A stretch of DNA of 64,000 nucleotides from Anaerolineaceae bacterium (GTDB taxonomy: Bacteria > Chloroflexota > Anaerolineae > Anaerolineales > Anaerolineaceae), in assembly GCA_029265815.1 (NCBI GenBank), contig JAJUGU010000003.1:248001-312000 (forward strand), written 5' to 3'. The notes beneath the pieces are model-generated. The model saw only the letters and a list, made by a program, of their open reading frames with translations, was not told where the DNA came from and ran no database searches. This document shows, in pieces, positions 1 through 9,283 of the stretch; positions within the stretch are counted from its first letter, which is position 1; every line of letters starts with the position of its first letter. The translations under genes were made by a program, and so were the position numbers.

Positions 1-1362
1 GGGGTAATCGTCTTGTTGACAATGGTTTTCGCTGCATGTGCACCAAAACCAACGGCAGCTCCGACACAAGCACCAACAGAAGTTGCGACCGAAGCCCCTG
101 TTGCTTCGACAACTGAAGCACCCGCTGAGGCTGCTGTTCCGAATTGTGGAACAGAACCTGTGGTGCTTAATGCCTACTTCGAAACAGGTTTTGATATTCC
201 CTTTAAATTGGCTGAGGAGTTTACCAGACAATATCCAAATGTAACTTGGGATATCAAACAGGACCAATTCGCGAACCTGATTACCACAACGCCGCTCTTG
301 CTATCTGGTGAAAATGCACCTGATTTGCTCCGTTTGCCCACCATGGTTACTTTTGCAAAAGATGGCTTGCTCATGAATCTCGATCATTATGCAGAAGTAT
401 TTGGCTGGAACGACTGGCCAGTGCCACAGCTCAATCAAAACCGTGTCGCAGCGGATGGAACGAGAGGTTCCGGTTCTCTCTATGCTATGGGTTTGAATTA
501 CAGCCTAACCGGTGTCTTCTACAACAAAGAATTGGCAGCTCAGATCGGCATGACCGAGCCACCCAAGACTCTGGCCGAATTCGATGCTCTGCTTGCTGCG
601 GCTAAGGAAGCTGGATTGCAGCCAATCATGATGTGGGGCAGCGCAAAAAGTGGTATGGGGCTTGCGTTCCCGCTTCAGCAGCTGATGGCTGCCTACGGTC
701 CGGTAGGTCCTATCAACGACTGGATTTTCAATAAACCTGGTGCGACGATTGATACTCCGTCGAACCTCCTTGCTGCTCAACATCTTGAACGATGGATCAA
801 AGCGGGTTACTTCCCAGCTGACATTAATGCAATCGAGTATACGGATGCAGCTGCTCGTTTTGGCGCTGGAGAAGGTGTTTTCACCTTCAATGGTGATTGG
901 CAGAACGCAGGTTACGATACAACCATGCCCGGAAACGTAGGGTTCTTCTTGATGCCTCCTCTTGAGGCTGGTGGCGCACCTGCCGCAATGTCTGCTCCAT
1001 TAACCTTTGGAATTGCAGCAAAAGCAAAGAACGCAGATTGTGCTGCTTTCTTCTTGAATTGGGTTGCCACGAATGATGAAGCTCGTAAAATCAATGTAAA
1101 CATTGGTGGGTCAAACCCTGGAGGTCCTTTAGGGGCTGTGATGCCTGCTGCTGCTGAAGGTTCAGTTACCAATGAAACCCTTGCTGCAGGTCCAGTGGTT
1201 GGTGCGGCAGGAAATTCAATGGACTTCATTGCCAATGCAACAAGTGCGATTTTTGCTCAAGGGTGGACCCCCGAGCTTCAGAAGATGGTTGCTGGTCAGC
1301 AGGATGCTGCTGGTTTGCTGAAAGCTGTCCAGGCTGAATACCTGCGAGAACTTGGTCAATAA
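1..1362 (+). CDS. ABC transporter sugar-binding lipoprotein (5' end outside window)
   Basis: Extracellular solute-binding protein of an ABC sugar importer (SBP family 1/8 type). The reading frame is open to base 1, so the true start lies upstream. What remains of the signal peptide is a hydrophobic stretch ending in the lipobox VFAAC, which predicts lipid anchoring of the Cys at the outer face of the membrane. A short Ala/Thr/Pro/Glu linker follows, then a mature domain of about 400 residues with typical sugar-SBP features (FNGDWQ near residue 295; GIAAKAKN near 335). It is followed within about 15 bases by the first permease gene, so it belongs to an importer operon. The substrate is not readable from sequence; the downstream sucrose-phosphorylase-family gene makes a disaccharide or glucoside likely (inference). 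Confidence 0.9.
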   Translation, partial: GVIVLLTMVFAACAPKPTAAPTQAPTEVATEAPVASTTEAPAEAAVPNCGTEPVVLNAYFETGFDIPFKLAEEFTRQYPNVTWDIKQDQFANLITTTPLLLSGENAPDLLRLPTMVTFAKDGLLMNLDHYAEVFGWNDWPVPQLNQNRVAADGTRGSGSLYAMGLNYSLTGVFYNKELAAQIGMTEPPKTLAEFDALLAAAKEAGLQPIMMWGSAKSGMGLAFPLQQLMAAYGPVGPINDWIFNKPGATIDTPSNLLAAQHLERWIKAGYFPADINAIEYTDAAARFGAGEGVFTFNGDWQNAGYDTTMPGNVGFFLMPPLEAGGAPAAMSAPLTFGIAAKAKNADCAAFFLNWVATNDEARKINVNIGGSNPGGPLGAVMPAAAEGSVTNETLAAGPVVGAAGNSMDFIANATSAIFAQGWTPELQKMVAGQQDAAGLLKAVQAEYLRELGQ

Positions 1363-1375
1363 GGAAATGGGCCGT

Positions 1376-2350
1376 GTGGATAAATTTGAATCGATTTCAT
1401 CAACTGAAAAAACTATGTCTGAAATAAGTAACGACACACCGGCCCTTACTCAAAATCGACGGATCTTCCCGCATGGGAAGATCCGTCGGGAGCACTTAAT
1501 CAGCTGGTCTTTTGTGTTGCCTGCTTTATTTATGTATGCTCTATTCGTCTTGGTTCCTTTAGTTCTAAGTGTCTTTTATTCTTTTTTCCGTTGGAACGGT
1601 GTGGGGCCAATGACCTGGGTAGGGCTCAAGAATTACTTTACCATCGTTCAATTCCCGAATTTATTTGGTTCAATCTTCAATGCATTTAAGTTAATTATAT
1701 TTTTTAGTTTTATCCCTGTGGGGCTAGGCCTAGTGGTGGCCAGTGTGATCAACCGAATGGCAACCGGTCGATTAGGGTCAATCGCTAGAACAGTGATATT
1801 TCTTCCTCAGGTTATTCCGCTTGTTGCCGCTGGAATTATTTGGGGATGGCTTTTAGCTTTACCCGGATTGGTCAACGAACTACTTCGATTAGTTGGACTG
1901 GGTAGTATCACTCGTGCCTGGCTCGGAGATTTTAATTGGGCATTACCCTCAGTCGGTGTGATTGGTGTTTGGGTCTTACTTGGATTTTGCACCGTTCTCC
2001 TGGTTACAGGAATGACGAAGGTTGACCCAGCCCTCTATGAATCTGCAAGGATTGATGGAGCGAACTGGTTTACCGAATTTTTCAATATTACCATTCCCCT
2101 TTTAAAACATGAGATCGGTGTCTGTCTCACCGTGACTGTCATCAATGCGCTTTCTGCTTTTGACATCGTTTGGGTCTCAACGGCTGGCGGACCAGGAAAC
2201 GCTACTTCGGTGCCTGGAATTCAGATTTATATTCTTGGTTTTTCCCAACGATCCGTGGGTTTGGCTTCTGCCTTGGCAGTCATGCTAATGATTTTAGTGT
2301 TGATTGTTATTCTGCCAATTCAGCGGTTAACCCGGGAGACAGCGAAATGA
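1376..2350 (+). CDS. ABC sugar transporter permease, MalF/UgpA type
   Basis: Inner-membrane permease of a carbohydrate ABC importer (binding-protein-dependent transport family). About six hydrophobic segments are visible, and near the C-terminus lies the EAA loop (ESARIDGAN), which docks on the ATPase subunit. The start is uncertain. GTG 1376 is chosen because AAGGAA at 1361-1366 lies about 9 bases upstream; TTG 1352, ATG 1367 and ATG 1415 are in frame. The gene starts just after the binding-protein stop and ends overlapping the next permease by 4 bases (ATGA), so all three are probably co-translated. No ATPase gene is present in the window; such importers often share an MsmX/UgpC-type ATPase encoded elsewhere. 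Confidence 0.9.
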   Translation: MDKFESISSTEKTMSEISNDTPALTQNRRIFPHGKIRREHLISWSFVLPALFMYALFVLVPLVLSVFYSFFRWNGVGPMTWVGLKNYFTIVQFPNLFGSIFNAFKLIIFFSFIPVGLGLVVASVINRMATGRLGSIARTVIFLPQVIPLVAAGIIWGWLLALPGLVNELLRLVGLGSITRAWLGDFNWALPSVGVIGVWVLLGFCTVLLVTGMTKVDPALYESARIDGANWFTEFFNITIPLLKHEIGVCLTVTVINALSAFDIVWVSTAGGPGNATSVPGIQIYILGFSQRSVGLASALAVMLMILVLIVILPIQRLTRETAK

Positions 2351-3171
2351 AACCATCAAAGAGCGAACTGTTGGTCGGAAGACTTTTCTTGTTTACGTTA
2401 ATGGCGTTTACGGTATTGCCATTTATCAGTATATTCATAACTGCGCTGTACCCTTCGAATACCATACCGAATGGTTTAGAATGGCCTTCCGATCCCCAGT
2501 GGGGTAATTTTATAGAAGCATTTAAAGTGGCAAATATGGCTGCACTTCTCGGGTCCAGCACTTTCATCGTGCTTGCAGTCGTGCCTGTGTCGCTTGTAAT
2601 CTCAACAATGGCCGCTTTTGCCATTGGCATTCTGCGTTTCAAAGGTTCAGGCGTTATTTTGACACTTTTTATTTTTGGATTGACCCTTCCTTTTGGCGGA
2701 ATCATCATCCCATTATATTTTCTCGAACGGGCAATAGGAATCTACAACACACGTTTAGCAATCGTTTTACCGTTAATTGGTCTATATATGCCTTTTGCTG
2801 TTTATTGGATGCGCTCTCATTTTGTTAATATGCCGCCAGAGATTTCAGAGGCTGCTCGAGTTGACGGTGCGACATCCTGGGATCTTTTTAGGCACATCCA
2901 TGTTCCGCTTGCTGCACCCCCTATTGTTTCACTGGGAATACTTTTGTCCGTCTGGACATGGAACCAGTTCCTTCTTGCCCTGGTGCTCGTGGAAGATCCA
3001 ACACAGCGAACGATGGCTGGTGCGCTTGGAGCCTTTCAAGGTCACTATGCCACCAATGTGCCCTTACTTTGTGCAGGGACAATCATGATTTTGGTTCCCA
3101 CCTTAGTTATTTTTGTGATATTCCAGCGCCAAATTATCAATGCCTTGATTCAAGGCGCTGTAAAGGGATAA
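2347..3171 (+). CDS. ABC sugar transporter permease, MalG/UgpE type
   Basis: Second permease of the importer, about 274 residues with six predicted membrane spans and a clear EAA motif (EAARVDGATSWDLFRHI) in the C-terminal half, as in MalG relatives. ATG 2347 overlaps the stop of the upstream permease in an ATGA arrangement, which decides the start against longer in-frame options. It pairs with the upstream permease to form the heterodimeric channel. A 165-base gap follows before the kinase gene; it holds an AT-rich stretch with a small inverted repeat (GATCTTT / AAAGATC near 3219-3236) but no convincing terminator, so read-through into the kinase gene is possible. Confidence 0.92.
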   Translation: MKPSKSELLVGRLFLFTLMAFTVLPFISIFITALYPSNTIPNGLEWPSDPQWGNFIEAFKVANMAALLGSSTFIVLAVVPVSLVISTMAAFAIGILRFKGSGVILTLFIFGLTLPFGGIIIPLYFLERAIGIYNTRLAIVLPLIGLYMPFAVYWMRSHFVNMPPEISEAARVDGATSWDLFRHIHVPLAAPPIVSLGILLSVWTWNQFLLALVLVEDPTQRTMAGALGAFQGHYATNVPLLCAGTIMILVPTLVIFVIFQRQIINALIQGAVKG

Positions 3172-3336
3172 GCTGTTGCGAGTCGAATTTATTCTTGCTT
3201 TCTGATAATCTGACTCGTCGATCTTTAAGTAAAAAGATCTATAAAAGTTCACTGTATCAAGCTGATCAGTAAGCTTCAAGCTGTAAGAAATTTTAAGAGA
3301 CATCATTTTGATTTTTTCAATTTTTTCGAGGACCTC

Positions 3337-3999
3337 ATGAAAGGTGATATTGTTTTAATAAACGAGCACCATATTAAGGCAGCAAAAAGTATCGTTTCAC
3401 AAATTGTTGATCGAATCAAATCAAAACCATCAATGTTTGTAATCTCAGTTGCAGGAGAATCTGGTAGTGGAAAATCTGAAACTGGATTCGCCATTTCTAA
3501 CGAGTTAGAAAAACTTGGGATTAAATCTGTGGTTTTAGGACAGGATGATTATTTTTATCTCCCTCCCAAATCAAATAGCGAGAAGCGGCGAGCTGACGCA
3601 GATTGGCTTGGACCTCACAAGGAAGTAAATTTTGAGGTGTTCGAGCAGAATCTCATCGATGCCATTCGTGGTTCTTCTATGATCGTTAAGCCATTAATCG
3701 ATTACAACGCAGATTCAGTATCTTCAGAAAAAATCAACCTGGAAGGGGTGAAAGTGATCATTGCTGAAGGGACTTATACCTCATTACTAAAACATGTAGA
3801 TATTCGAATCTTTATTTCACGAAACTGGCAACGCACATTAGAAGATCGACGGAAACGAAACAGGGGAAATGAAGTTAATGACGAATTTACTGAGAATATC
3901 TTGGCTATCGAACATAAGATCATTGCCGGTCATAAACAGTTAGCGGATTTTATTATTAACGATGACTTCGAAGTTATCAATGTGAATACGGGCTTATAA
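3337..3999 (+). CDS. Uridine-kinase-fold P-loop kinase, substrate unknown
   Basis: A 220-residue P-loop kinase of the uridine kinase/phosphoribulokinase superfamily. Walker A is GESGSGKS (residues 40-47); GQDDYFYLPP (about 68-77) matches the family's Asp-containing motif after strand 2; IIAEGTY (about 142-148) and an Arg-rich lid (RRKRNRG) complete the fold. It is about the length of bacterial Udk, but the lid and the region after the DDYFY motif do not look like a standard Udk. Its stop codon is followed directly by the ATG of the sucrose-phosphorylase-family gene, so the two are translationally coupled. This suggests a sugar or sugar-derived substrate, for example sucrose, a glucoside or the released acceptor, rather than uridine (inference). 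The start has GAGG about 8 bases upstream. Confidence 0.75.
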   Translation: MKGDIVLINEHHIKAAKSIVSQIVDRIKSKPSMFVISVAGESGSGKSETGFAISNELEKLGIKSVVLGQDDYFYLPPKSNSEKRRADADWLGPHKEVNFEVFEQNLIDAIRGSSMIVKPLIDYNADSVSSEKINLEGVKVIIAEGTYTSLLKHVDIRIFISRNWQRTLEDRRKRNRGNEVNDEFTENILAIEHKIIAGHKQLADFIINDDFEVINVNTGL

Positions 4000-5466
4000 A
4001 TGGTTGTAAAAAATCAGGTTCAACTTATTACTTACCCAGACTCATTGGGGGGGGATTTAAAAAAACTCAATCTTGTCCTCGAGCAATATTTCCCCGATCT
4101 ATTCACAGGTGGAATTCACATATTACCGCCTTATCCGTCATCGGGGGATCGTGGATTTGCTCCACTGACATACTTCGAAATTGAGCCACAATTCGGATCT
4201 TGGGATGATATCGTCCGCATCAGCCAGAAACATCCAGTTTTATTAGATCTGATGGTTAATCACATTTCTGCAAAATCCGTCTATTTTCAGGATTTTATCG
4301 AAAATGGACGTGATTCAAAGTACGCAGATCTATTTATCACTCTGGATAAAATTTGGCCTGACGGCAAACCAGTTAAAGAAGACATCGATAAGATTTTCTT
4401 GCGACGTCAAGAACCATTTTCTGAATTTCTCATAAAGAAAACCGGAAAAACTGAAAAAGTATGGACAACCTTCGGAAAAACGGATCCGTCTGAGCAGATT
4501 GATCTGGATATTCATTCCGCGGGCGCTAAAGAATTAATTTCCGATTTTATGAAGAACTTTAGCAAGAATGGCGTGAGTATGGTTCGTCTTGATGCTGTCG
4601 GATATGTCATTAAGAAGCTTGGCACCACTTGCTTTTTTGTTGAACCAGATATTTTTATGTTTTTAGAGTGGATTTCTGGCCTGGCTAAATCCTTCAATAT
4701 CGATTTATTGCCTGAAATTCATGGAGATTACAAGACTCAATTCAAACTGGCCGAAAAAGGATACTGGATCTACGATTTCATCCTGCCCTACCTCATTTTG
4801 GATGCGTTCATCAATAAAACCAGTGATAAATTCGTTAATTATTTGAAGATTCGACCTCATAATCAATTTACTATGCTGGATTGTCATGACGGCATACCGG
4901 TCAAACCCGACCTAAATGGAATTTATACAAAAGAAGATGCTCAAAAAATTGTTAATGTTTGCCAGGAAAGAGGAGCGAATTTTAGTAGGGTTTTATCTCC
5001 TGAACATATCGATCCGGGCGGGTTCGATATTCATCAGATCCGCGGGACGATCTATTCATTGTTGGGGGCGGATGATGATGTGTACCTTTCCGCAAGAGCT
5101 CTCCAGTTCTTTACGCCTGGTGTTCCTCAGGTGTATTATGTAGGATTACTTGCAGGAGAAAATGACGCTGATCTGGCCGCAAAAACCGGAGAGGGAAGAG
5201 ACATTAACCGGCACAATTTCACGATGGAAGAAATCGAAAAGAATCTAAAAAGACCTGTGGTAAAAAAGCTGATTAAAATGATTCAGCTTCGAAACCATCA
5301 TCCGGCATTTAATGGCGAGTTTTCTGTTAAACCAGTCAGTGACCAAGAATTATCCTTAACCTGGACCAATAAATATCATCATGCCTCTCTGTATGTTGAT
5401 TTGATGAGAGGGTGTTCTACGATTACTTATTCAGATATTTCTGGCAAAGAAGTTGTCTTTAACTGA
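4000..5466 (+). CDS. GH13_18 phosphorylase, probably sucrose 6'-phosphate phosphorylase type
   Basis: Member of the GH13 subfamily 18 retaining phosphorylases, which split sucrose or related alpha-glucosides with phosphate to give alpha-glucose 1-phosphate. It is 488 residues, the usual length, and aligns end to end with bifidobacterial sucrose phosphorylase as I recall it. Catalytic residues are Asp198 (VRLDAVGY), Glu239 (LPEIHGDYK) and Asp297 (LDCHDGI); the C-terminal motif GVPQVYYVG is also present. Two loop positions differ from true sucrose phosphorylase: Pro134 is replaced by Arg (R135, in FLRRQEPF) and Tyr344 by His (H345, in FDIHQIRG). Arg and His at these places are, from memory, the signature of sucrose 6'-phosphate phosphorylase. 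It is coupled to the upstream kinase gene with no gap. Family assignment is firm; acceptor specificity is inference. Confidence 0.85.
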   Translation: MVVKNQVQLITYPDSLGGDLKKLNLVLEQYFPDLFTGGIHILPPYPSSGDRGFAPLTYFEIEPQFGSWDDIVRISQKHPVLLDLMVNHISAKSVYFQDFIENGRDSKYADLFITLDKIWPDGKPVKEDIDKIFLRRQEPFSEFLIKKTGKTEKVWTTFGKTDPSEQIDLDIHSAGAKELISDFMKNFSKNGVSMVRLDAVGYVIKKLGTTCFFVEPDIFMFLEWISGLAKSFNIDLLPEIHGDYKTQFKLAEKGYWIYDFILPYLILDAFINKTSDKFVNYLKIRPHNQFTMLDCHDGIPVKPDLNGIYTKEDAQKIVNVCQERGANFSRVLSPEHIDPGGFDIHQIRGTIYSLLGADDDVYLSARALQFFTPGVPQVYYVGLLAGENDADLAAKTGEGRDINRHNFTMEEIEKNLKRPVVKKLIKMIQLRNHHPAFNGEFSVKPVSDQELSLTWTNKYHHASLYVDLMRGCSTITYSDISGKEVVFN

Positions 5467-5535
5467 TCCAATTTCATCATGGATGACCTGATCCGGAGAT
5501 CTGATTTCAACCAGATTTATCAGAAAGGAAAATAA

Positions 5536-6510
5536 ATGCCATTAACTTTTGATTTGCCATTTGAGGAACTGCAGAGTTACAACGGTATCAATCCTAAGCC
5601 AGAGGATTTTGATGTCTTTTGGGAAAAAAGTTTGCAAGAAATGAACTCTATCGATGCAAAGGTGGAGTTAATCCCATCTGATTTCCAGGCATCTGGGTGT
5701 GAGTGTTTTCACCTCTACTTTACCGGAGTTCAGGGCGCACGTGTGCATGCAAAATTGTTGTGCCCGAAAGATGGAAAATCACGGCATCCTGCGGTTTTAA
5801 TGTTTCATGGGTACACAGGGAATTCAGGAGACTGGCAGGATAAGCTCAGTTATGTTTCACAGGGTTATACTGTTGCAGCTCTTGATTGCCGTGGTCAGGG
5901 AGGTTTATCAGAGGATATCGGTGGGGTTCATGGGAATACCCTGCATGGTCATATCATCAGGGGACTTAATGAGGCAGTAAACGGCTCACCTCAAAAACTT
6001 TTGTATCGGCAGGTTTTCCTGGATACAGCCCAGCTCGCGAAAATTGTCATGGAATTGCCATCCGTAGATCCTGATCGGGTCGGGGCAATGGGTGCCAGTC
6101 AGGGAGGAGCTTTAACGATTGCCTGCGCTGCCTTAGAACCGAGAATAAAAAGGGCAGCTCCCGTTTACCCGTTTTTAAGTGATTACAAGCGGGTGTGGTC
6201 AATCGATCAGGCTAAGGATGCATACCTGGAGTTACAGGAGTATTTCCGTTTATTTGATCCTCTGCATAAGAGCGAAGATTTAATTTTCAAGACATTAGGT
6301 TACATTGATATCCAGTATTTGGCTTCTCGCGTCAAAGCGGAAATTCTCTGGGGAATCGGTCTGATGGATACCATCTGTCCTCCGTCATCGCAGTTCGCGG
6401 TCTATAATAAGATCCGATCCAATAAATCAATGGAGATCTATCCGGATTTTTCTCACGAATCGTTGCCTGGTTTTAATGACAAATGTTTTAGTTTTATGAT
6501 GGGTTTATGA
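5536..6510 (+). CDS. Acetyl xylan esterase / cephalosporin-C deacetylase family (CE7)
   Basis: Alpha/beta hydrolase of carbohydrate esterase family 7, 324 residues, the family's normal length. All CE7 hallmarks are visible: RGQGG (residues 119-123), the nucleophile elbow GASQGG with Ser188, Asp278 in GLMDTICPP, and the terminal HE pair (His307) in FSHES. These enzymes deacetylate short acetylated sugars and oligosaccharides inside the cell; no signal peptide is present, in agreement. The ATG has a good ribosome binding site (AGAAAGGAAA). It sits 69 bases after the phosphorylase gene and probably closes the sugar operon, suggesting the imported sugar may carry acetyl groups (inference). Confidence 0.92.
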   Translation: MPLTFDLPFEELQSYNGINPKPEDFDVFWEKSLQEMNSIDAKVELIPSDFQASGCECFHLYFTGVQGARVHAKLLCPKDGKSRHPAVLMFHGYTGNSGDWQDKLSYVSQGYTVAALDCRGQGGLSEDIGGVHGNTLHGHIIRGLNEAVNGSPQKLLYRQVFLDTAQLAKIVMELPSVDPDRVGAMGASQGGALTIACAALEPRIKRAAPVYPFLSDYKRVWSIDQAKDAYLELQEYFRLFDPLHKSEDLIFKTLGYIDIQYLASRVKAEILWGIGLMDTICPPSSQFAVYNKIRSNKSMEIYPDFSHESLPGFNDKCFSFMMGL

Positions 6511-6815
6511 TTTTATGGATGATTCCTTCTTGGTCAACTGAAGGGTGTAAATGAACTAATCTATGCAACAGAAATCACCTTCCTTAAGAGCCATTGGAGA
6601 GGATATATTGTTATTTACACAATCAAGTAGGATCGCGTAAAAACTGTCCCACGAATTTCGAGCATTAATCATCATTGAATGTGAGCTCAAATTTACCGGT
6701 GGCTTGTGAAGTCCCTTGATGGGGAATCATGGACCGTTAGATTCAGCCAGCTTACTTTTTAGGGAATTGCTTTGGCCGGAAAAACGTTTTGGAATACCAA
6801 ATTAAATAAAAAAAG
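6511..6815. other. Intergenic stretch without recognisable gene
   Basis: About 305 bases between the esterase gene and the tRNA. No reading frame longer than a few dozen codons with a credible start was seen on either strand, and no strong hairpin with a T-tract. The last 30 bases are T-rich on the minus strand and act as the probable end of the tRNA transcript. Confidence 0.5.
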
Positions 6816-6887
6816 TGATCCACCGGGGACTTGAACCCCGAACCCACTGATTAAGAGTCAGTTGCTCTGCCATTGAGCTAGTGGACC
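6816..6887 (-). tRNA. tRNA-Lys (anticodon CUU)
   Basis: A complete cloverleaf can be drawn on the minus strand: acceptor stem GGTCCAC with GTGGATC (one G-U), D-arm GCTC/GAGC, anticodon stem ACTGA/TCAGT with loop CTCTTAA giving anticodon CTT, and T-arm CGGGG/CCCCG with TTCAAGT in the loop. The discriminator base is A, and CCA is not encoded. A T-run follows immediately. Decodes AAG. A near-consensus promoter lies just upstream. Confidence 0.96.
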
Positions 6888-6901
6888 GGATTGCGTGGGT
6901 T

Positions 6902-6929
6902 ATTATAACCCAAAAAAACGCTCTGTCAA
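6902..6929 (-). promoter_or_regulatory. Promoter of tRNA-Lys
   Basis: On the minus strand TTGACA (6929-6924) is separated by 16 bases from TATAAT (6907-6902), a full consensus match at both boxes. The predicted transcript start is about 8 bases before the tRNA 5' end. The -10 box lies inside an inverted repeat, TGGGTTA / TAACCCA with a 3-base spacer (6896-6912). Confidence 0.85.
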
Positions 6930-6995
6930 TAAACCCTCAAGAGAATTAAAGGTAGAAAAAACTTGAGTCGAACGGGTCAGGTCAAACGCTCCGGG

Positions 6996-7931
6996 CTAGA
7001 AATTCTCTTTCAGGTCCATGCCTTCATACAGAAAGGCAACTTCATTTTCATAGCCGTTAAACATCAGGGTAGGGCGCTGGCCGGTTTCACCCACCCGGTA
7101 CTCATTCGCCTGTGACCAGCGCGGATGGGCAACGTTAGGGTTGACGTTGGCATAGAAACCGTATTCTGCCTGATTGTAGGACGACCAGAAAGTCGCCGGC
7201 TGCTCTGCCACCAGCTCGATCTTCACGATCGATTTAATGCTTTTGAAACCATACTTCCATGGGACCACCAGTCGCAGGGGGGCTCCCTCCTGCGGTGGCA
7301 GTGGTTTCTGGTACACTCCCCAGACCAGAAGGGTAAGGTCGTGTTGCGCTTCATCCAGGCGCAGCCCTTCAACATAAGGCCATTCAAAGGAAGATGATTT
7401 CTGCCCGGGCATCTGGTCGGGGTCGTAAAGCGTGGTGAAGCGCACGTAGCGGGCGTCTTTCTGAATATCAAGATCCTTCAGCATCCGGTTTAAAGGGAAG
7501 CCATACCAGGGAATGACCATTGACCAGCCTTCCACGCAGCGCAGACGGTAGATGCGTTCCTCCGCCGGATATCGTGTGATCAGCTCCTTGGCGTCGATCG
7601 TCATCGGGTTGCCGACCAGACCGCTGATCTCCACTTGCCATGGAGATGTCTTCAGGTTTTTGGCCAGGTCTGCGACGTCATTTTTGCTAAAAGAAAATTC
7701 ATAATAGTTGTTGAAATGGTTGATCGATTCTTCGGGGGTTAGCGTGTCTTGCAGGTTCGCGGGTGTTGCGGTGGGTGTGAGAGATAGCCCGGTTTTTGGC
7801 TCGATTTCGCAGGCGGCCAGGGCGTAAGCCGTGCCGAATATCGCAGCCAGACGAATGAACTTGCGCCGGGCGAAGAACAATTGCTCAGGCGTGATGTGAT
7901 CATTGAGTGGCGTGCCAGATTTCTGAGTCAT
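6996..7931 (-). CDS. msrP: Protein-methionine-sulfoxide reductase catalytic subunit MsrP (YedY)
   Basis: Periplasmic-type molybdopterin oxidoreductase that repairs methionine sulfoxide in envelope proteins. The N-terminus carries a Tat-like signal ([19 protein letters not shown]) ending near a Cys that could be lipidated (AAC), which fits a monoderm or unusual envelope. [10 protein letters not shown] holds the Cys that ligates molybdenum, and the sulfite-oxidase fold follows ([32 protein letters not shown]). At 311 residues it is of normal length. The start is supported by GGAGAG about 7 bases upstream. No msrQ (heme b membrane partner) is adjacent, so the electron donor is not evident here. 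Confidence 0.93.
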   Translation of the reverse strand: MTQKSGTPLNDHITPEQLFFARRKFIRLAAIFGTAYALAACEIEPKTGLSLTPTATPANLQDTLTPEESINHFNNYYEFSFSKNDVADLAKNLKTSPWQVEISGLVGNPMTIDAKELITRYPAEERIYRLRCVEGWSMVIPWYGFPLNRMLKDLDIQKDARYVRFTTLYDPDQMPGQKSSSFEWPYVEGLRLDEAQHDLTLLVWGVYQKPLPPQEGAPLRLVVPWKYGFKSIKSIVKIELVAEQPATFWSSYNQAEYGFYANVNPNVAHPRWSQANEYRVGETGQRPTLMFNGYENEVAFLYEGMDLKENF

Positions 7932-8042
7932 ATCGGTCTCTCCATATAAATTACCCTAAATAGATAAAATTTATCATAAAATATGATTCAAATCAAGCAA
8001 AAAAAATGGAACGAAAGGGAATTTATCTTTACAAATGAAAAA

Positions 8043-9272
8043 TTAATTATAGGATCTCATGGTGGGTCTGAGGAGTTGGCTCAGGCCGACCACGACCAGC
8101 ATTACAACCGCGCTGGAAAGTACCGCTGCTGGTTCACTGAATTTTTCAGCCAGCCAGCCAGTAAGCAGCGCTCCTATCGGAAGGCCGCCCTGGAAAATGA
8201 GCGTGTAGACGCTCATCACCCGGCCGCGTAATTCATCGGGCACATGAGTTTGAATCAGGGCATTGGTGATATTGACCGCCGACATCAGGCTCCAGCCCAT
8301 GATGGTCAGCATGATCAGAGAAACAGGCAAGTTGCGGAACAGGCCAAAAATGAGCAGTGAAACGGGCATCACCGCACTGCCTATCGTCCATATCTTGCCC
8401 CTAACCACACGCGATCCAAGATAAGCAATCATCAACGCGCCAGCCAGGGAACCCACACCGCGGGCGGAGAGGAGCAGCCCGTTGGTTTTTACATCTCCAC
8501 CCAGCACGTTGGTGGCCCAGGCGGGCATCAGGTTCATGAGACTGAATCCAAAAACCGAGATTGTACCAAGGACGATGAGCAGCACGCGTATGTTCAAATC
8601 GCCAATAGCAAATCTAACCCCCGCCAGTAGATCTGACATGGGTGACTTTCCCTGTAGGTTAGACTGATGAACCGGAACGCGCATCAAGAAAAGGGCAATT
8701 AATACGCCCAGGAATGAGATTCCGTTGATTGTAAAGCACCAGGCCGGGCCCAGCCATGCGTAGACCAGACCGGCTATCGCCGGGCCGATCACCGTGCCGA
8801 GATTAAAAACAGAACTGTTGAGCGCAATCGCGTTGGTGAGGTCTTCTCGCGATACCATATCGACCACAAACGACTGGCGGGCGGGACCATCGAAGGCGTT
8901 GGCTGTACCCAACAGAAAGGCCAGGATGACGATATGCCACGCCTGGATCAGGTCAGTAAAGGTAAGCAGAGCAAGGATGAATGCCAGCAGCATCATTGAA
9001 CTTTGCGTGATGATGATCATCTTGCGGCGTGAGATGCGATCAGCGATGACTCCGCCGTAGAGAGAAAACAGCCAAACCGGTATACCAGATGTAAAGCCGA
9101 CGATTCCCAGCAGAAAGGGCGAATCTGTCAGTTCATAGACCAGGTAACCCTGTGCGGTAGACTGCATCCAGGTGCCGACTAGAGAGATGATCTGACCTGT
9201 GAACCACAGGCGAAAGTTGCGATGGCGCAGCGCAGCAAAGGTTTGCGATCTGGTGAAGGTTGATGATGACAT
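8043..9272 (-). CDS. MFS transporter, EntS/MFS_3-type exporter
   Basis: A 409-residue major facilitator with twelve hydrophobic segments. The opening (FRLWFTGQIISLVGTWMQS) and the loop-2/3 signature (GGVIADRISRRK) are typical of the MFS_3 group that includes enterobactin and multidrug exporters. FDGPARQSFVVDMV after TM5 is another family hallmark. The natural substrate cannot be read. The gene ends about 110 bases from msrP on the same strand and may be its neighbour by chance. An extended -10 box (TGATATAGT) lies 11 bases before the ATG, giving a very short leader. Confidence 0.92.
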   Translation of the reverse strand: MSSSTFTRSQTFAALRHRNFRLWFTGQIISLVGTWMQSTAQGYLVYELTDSPFLLGIVGFTSGIPVWLFSLYGGVIADRISRRKMIIITQSSMMLLAFILALLTFTDLIQAWHIVILAFLLGTANAFDGPARQSFVVDMVSREDLTNAIALNSSVFNLGTVIGPAIAGLVYAWLGPAWCFTINGISFLGVLIALFLMRVPVHQSNLQGKSPMSDLLAGVRFAIGDLNIRVLLIVLGTISVFGFSLMNLMPAWATNVLGGDVKTNGLLLSARGVGSLAGALMIAYLGSRVVRGKIWTIGSAVMPVSLLIFGLFRNLPVSLIMLTIMGWSLMSAVNITNALIQTHVPDELRGRVMSVYTLIFQGGLPIGALLTGWLAEKFSEPAAVLSSAVVMLVVVGLSQLLRPTMRSYN

Positions 9273-9283
9273 AAACTGATTGA

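Noticed and set aside
3219-3236. Small inverted repeat after the second permease as terminator
   Set aside because: AT-rich, short loop and no T-tract; unlikely to stop transcription efficiently.
6511-6815. Possible transposon remnant between the esterase gene and the tRNA
   Set aside because: No terminal inverted repeats, target duplication or transposase fragment seen.
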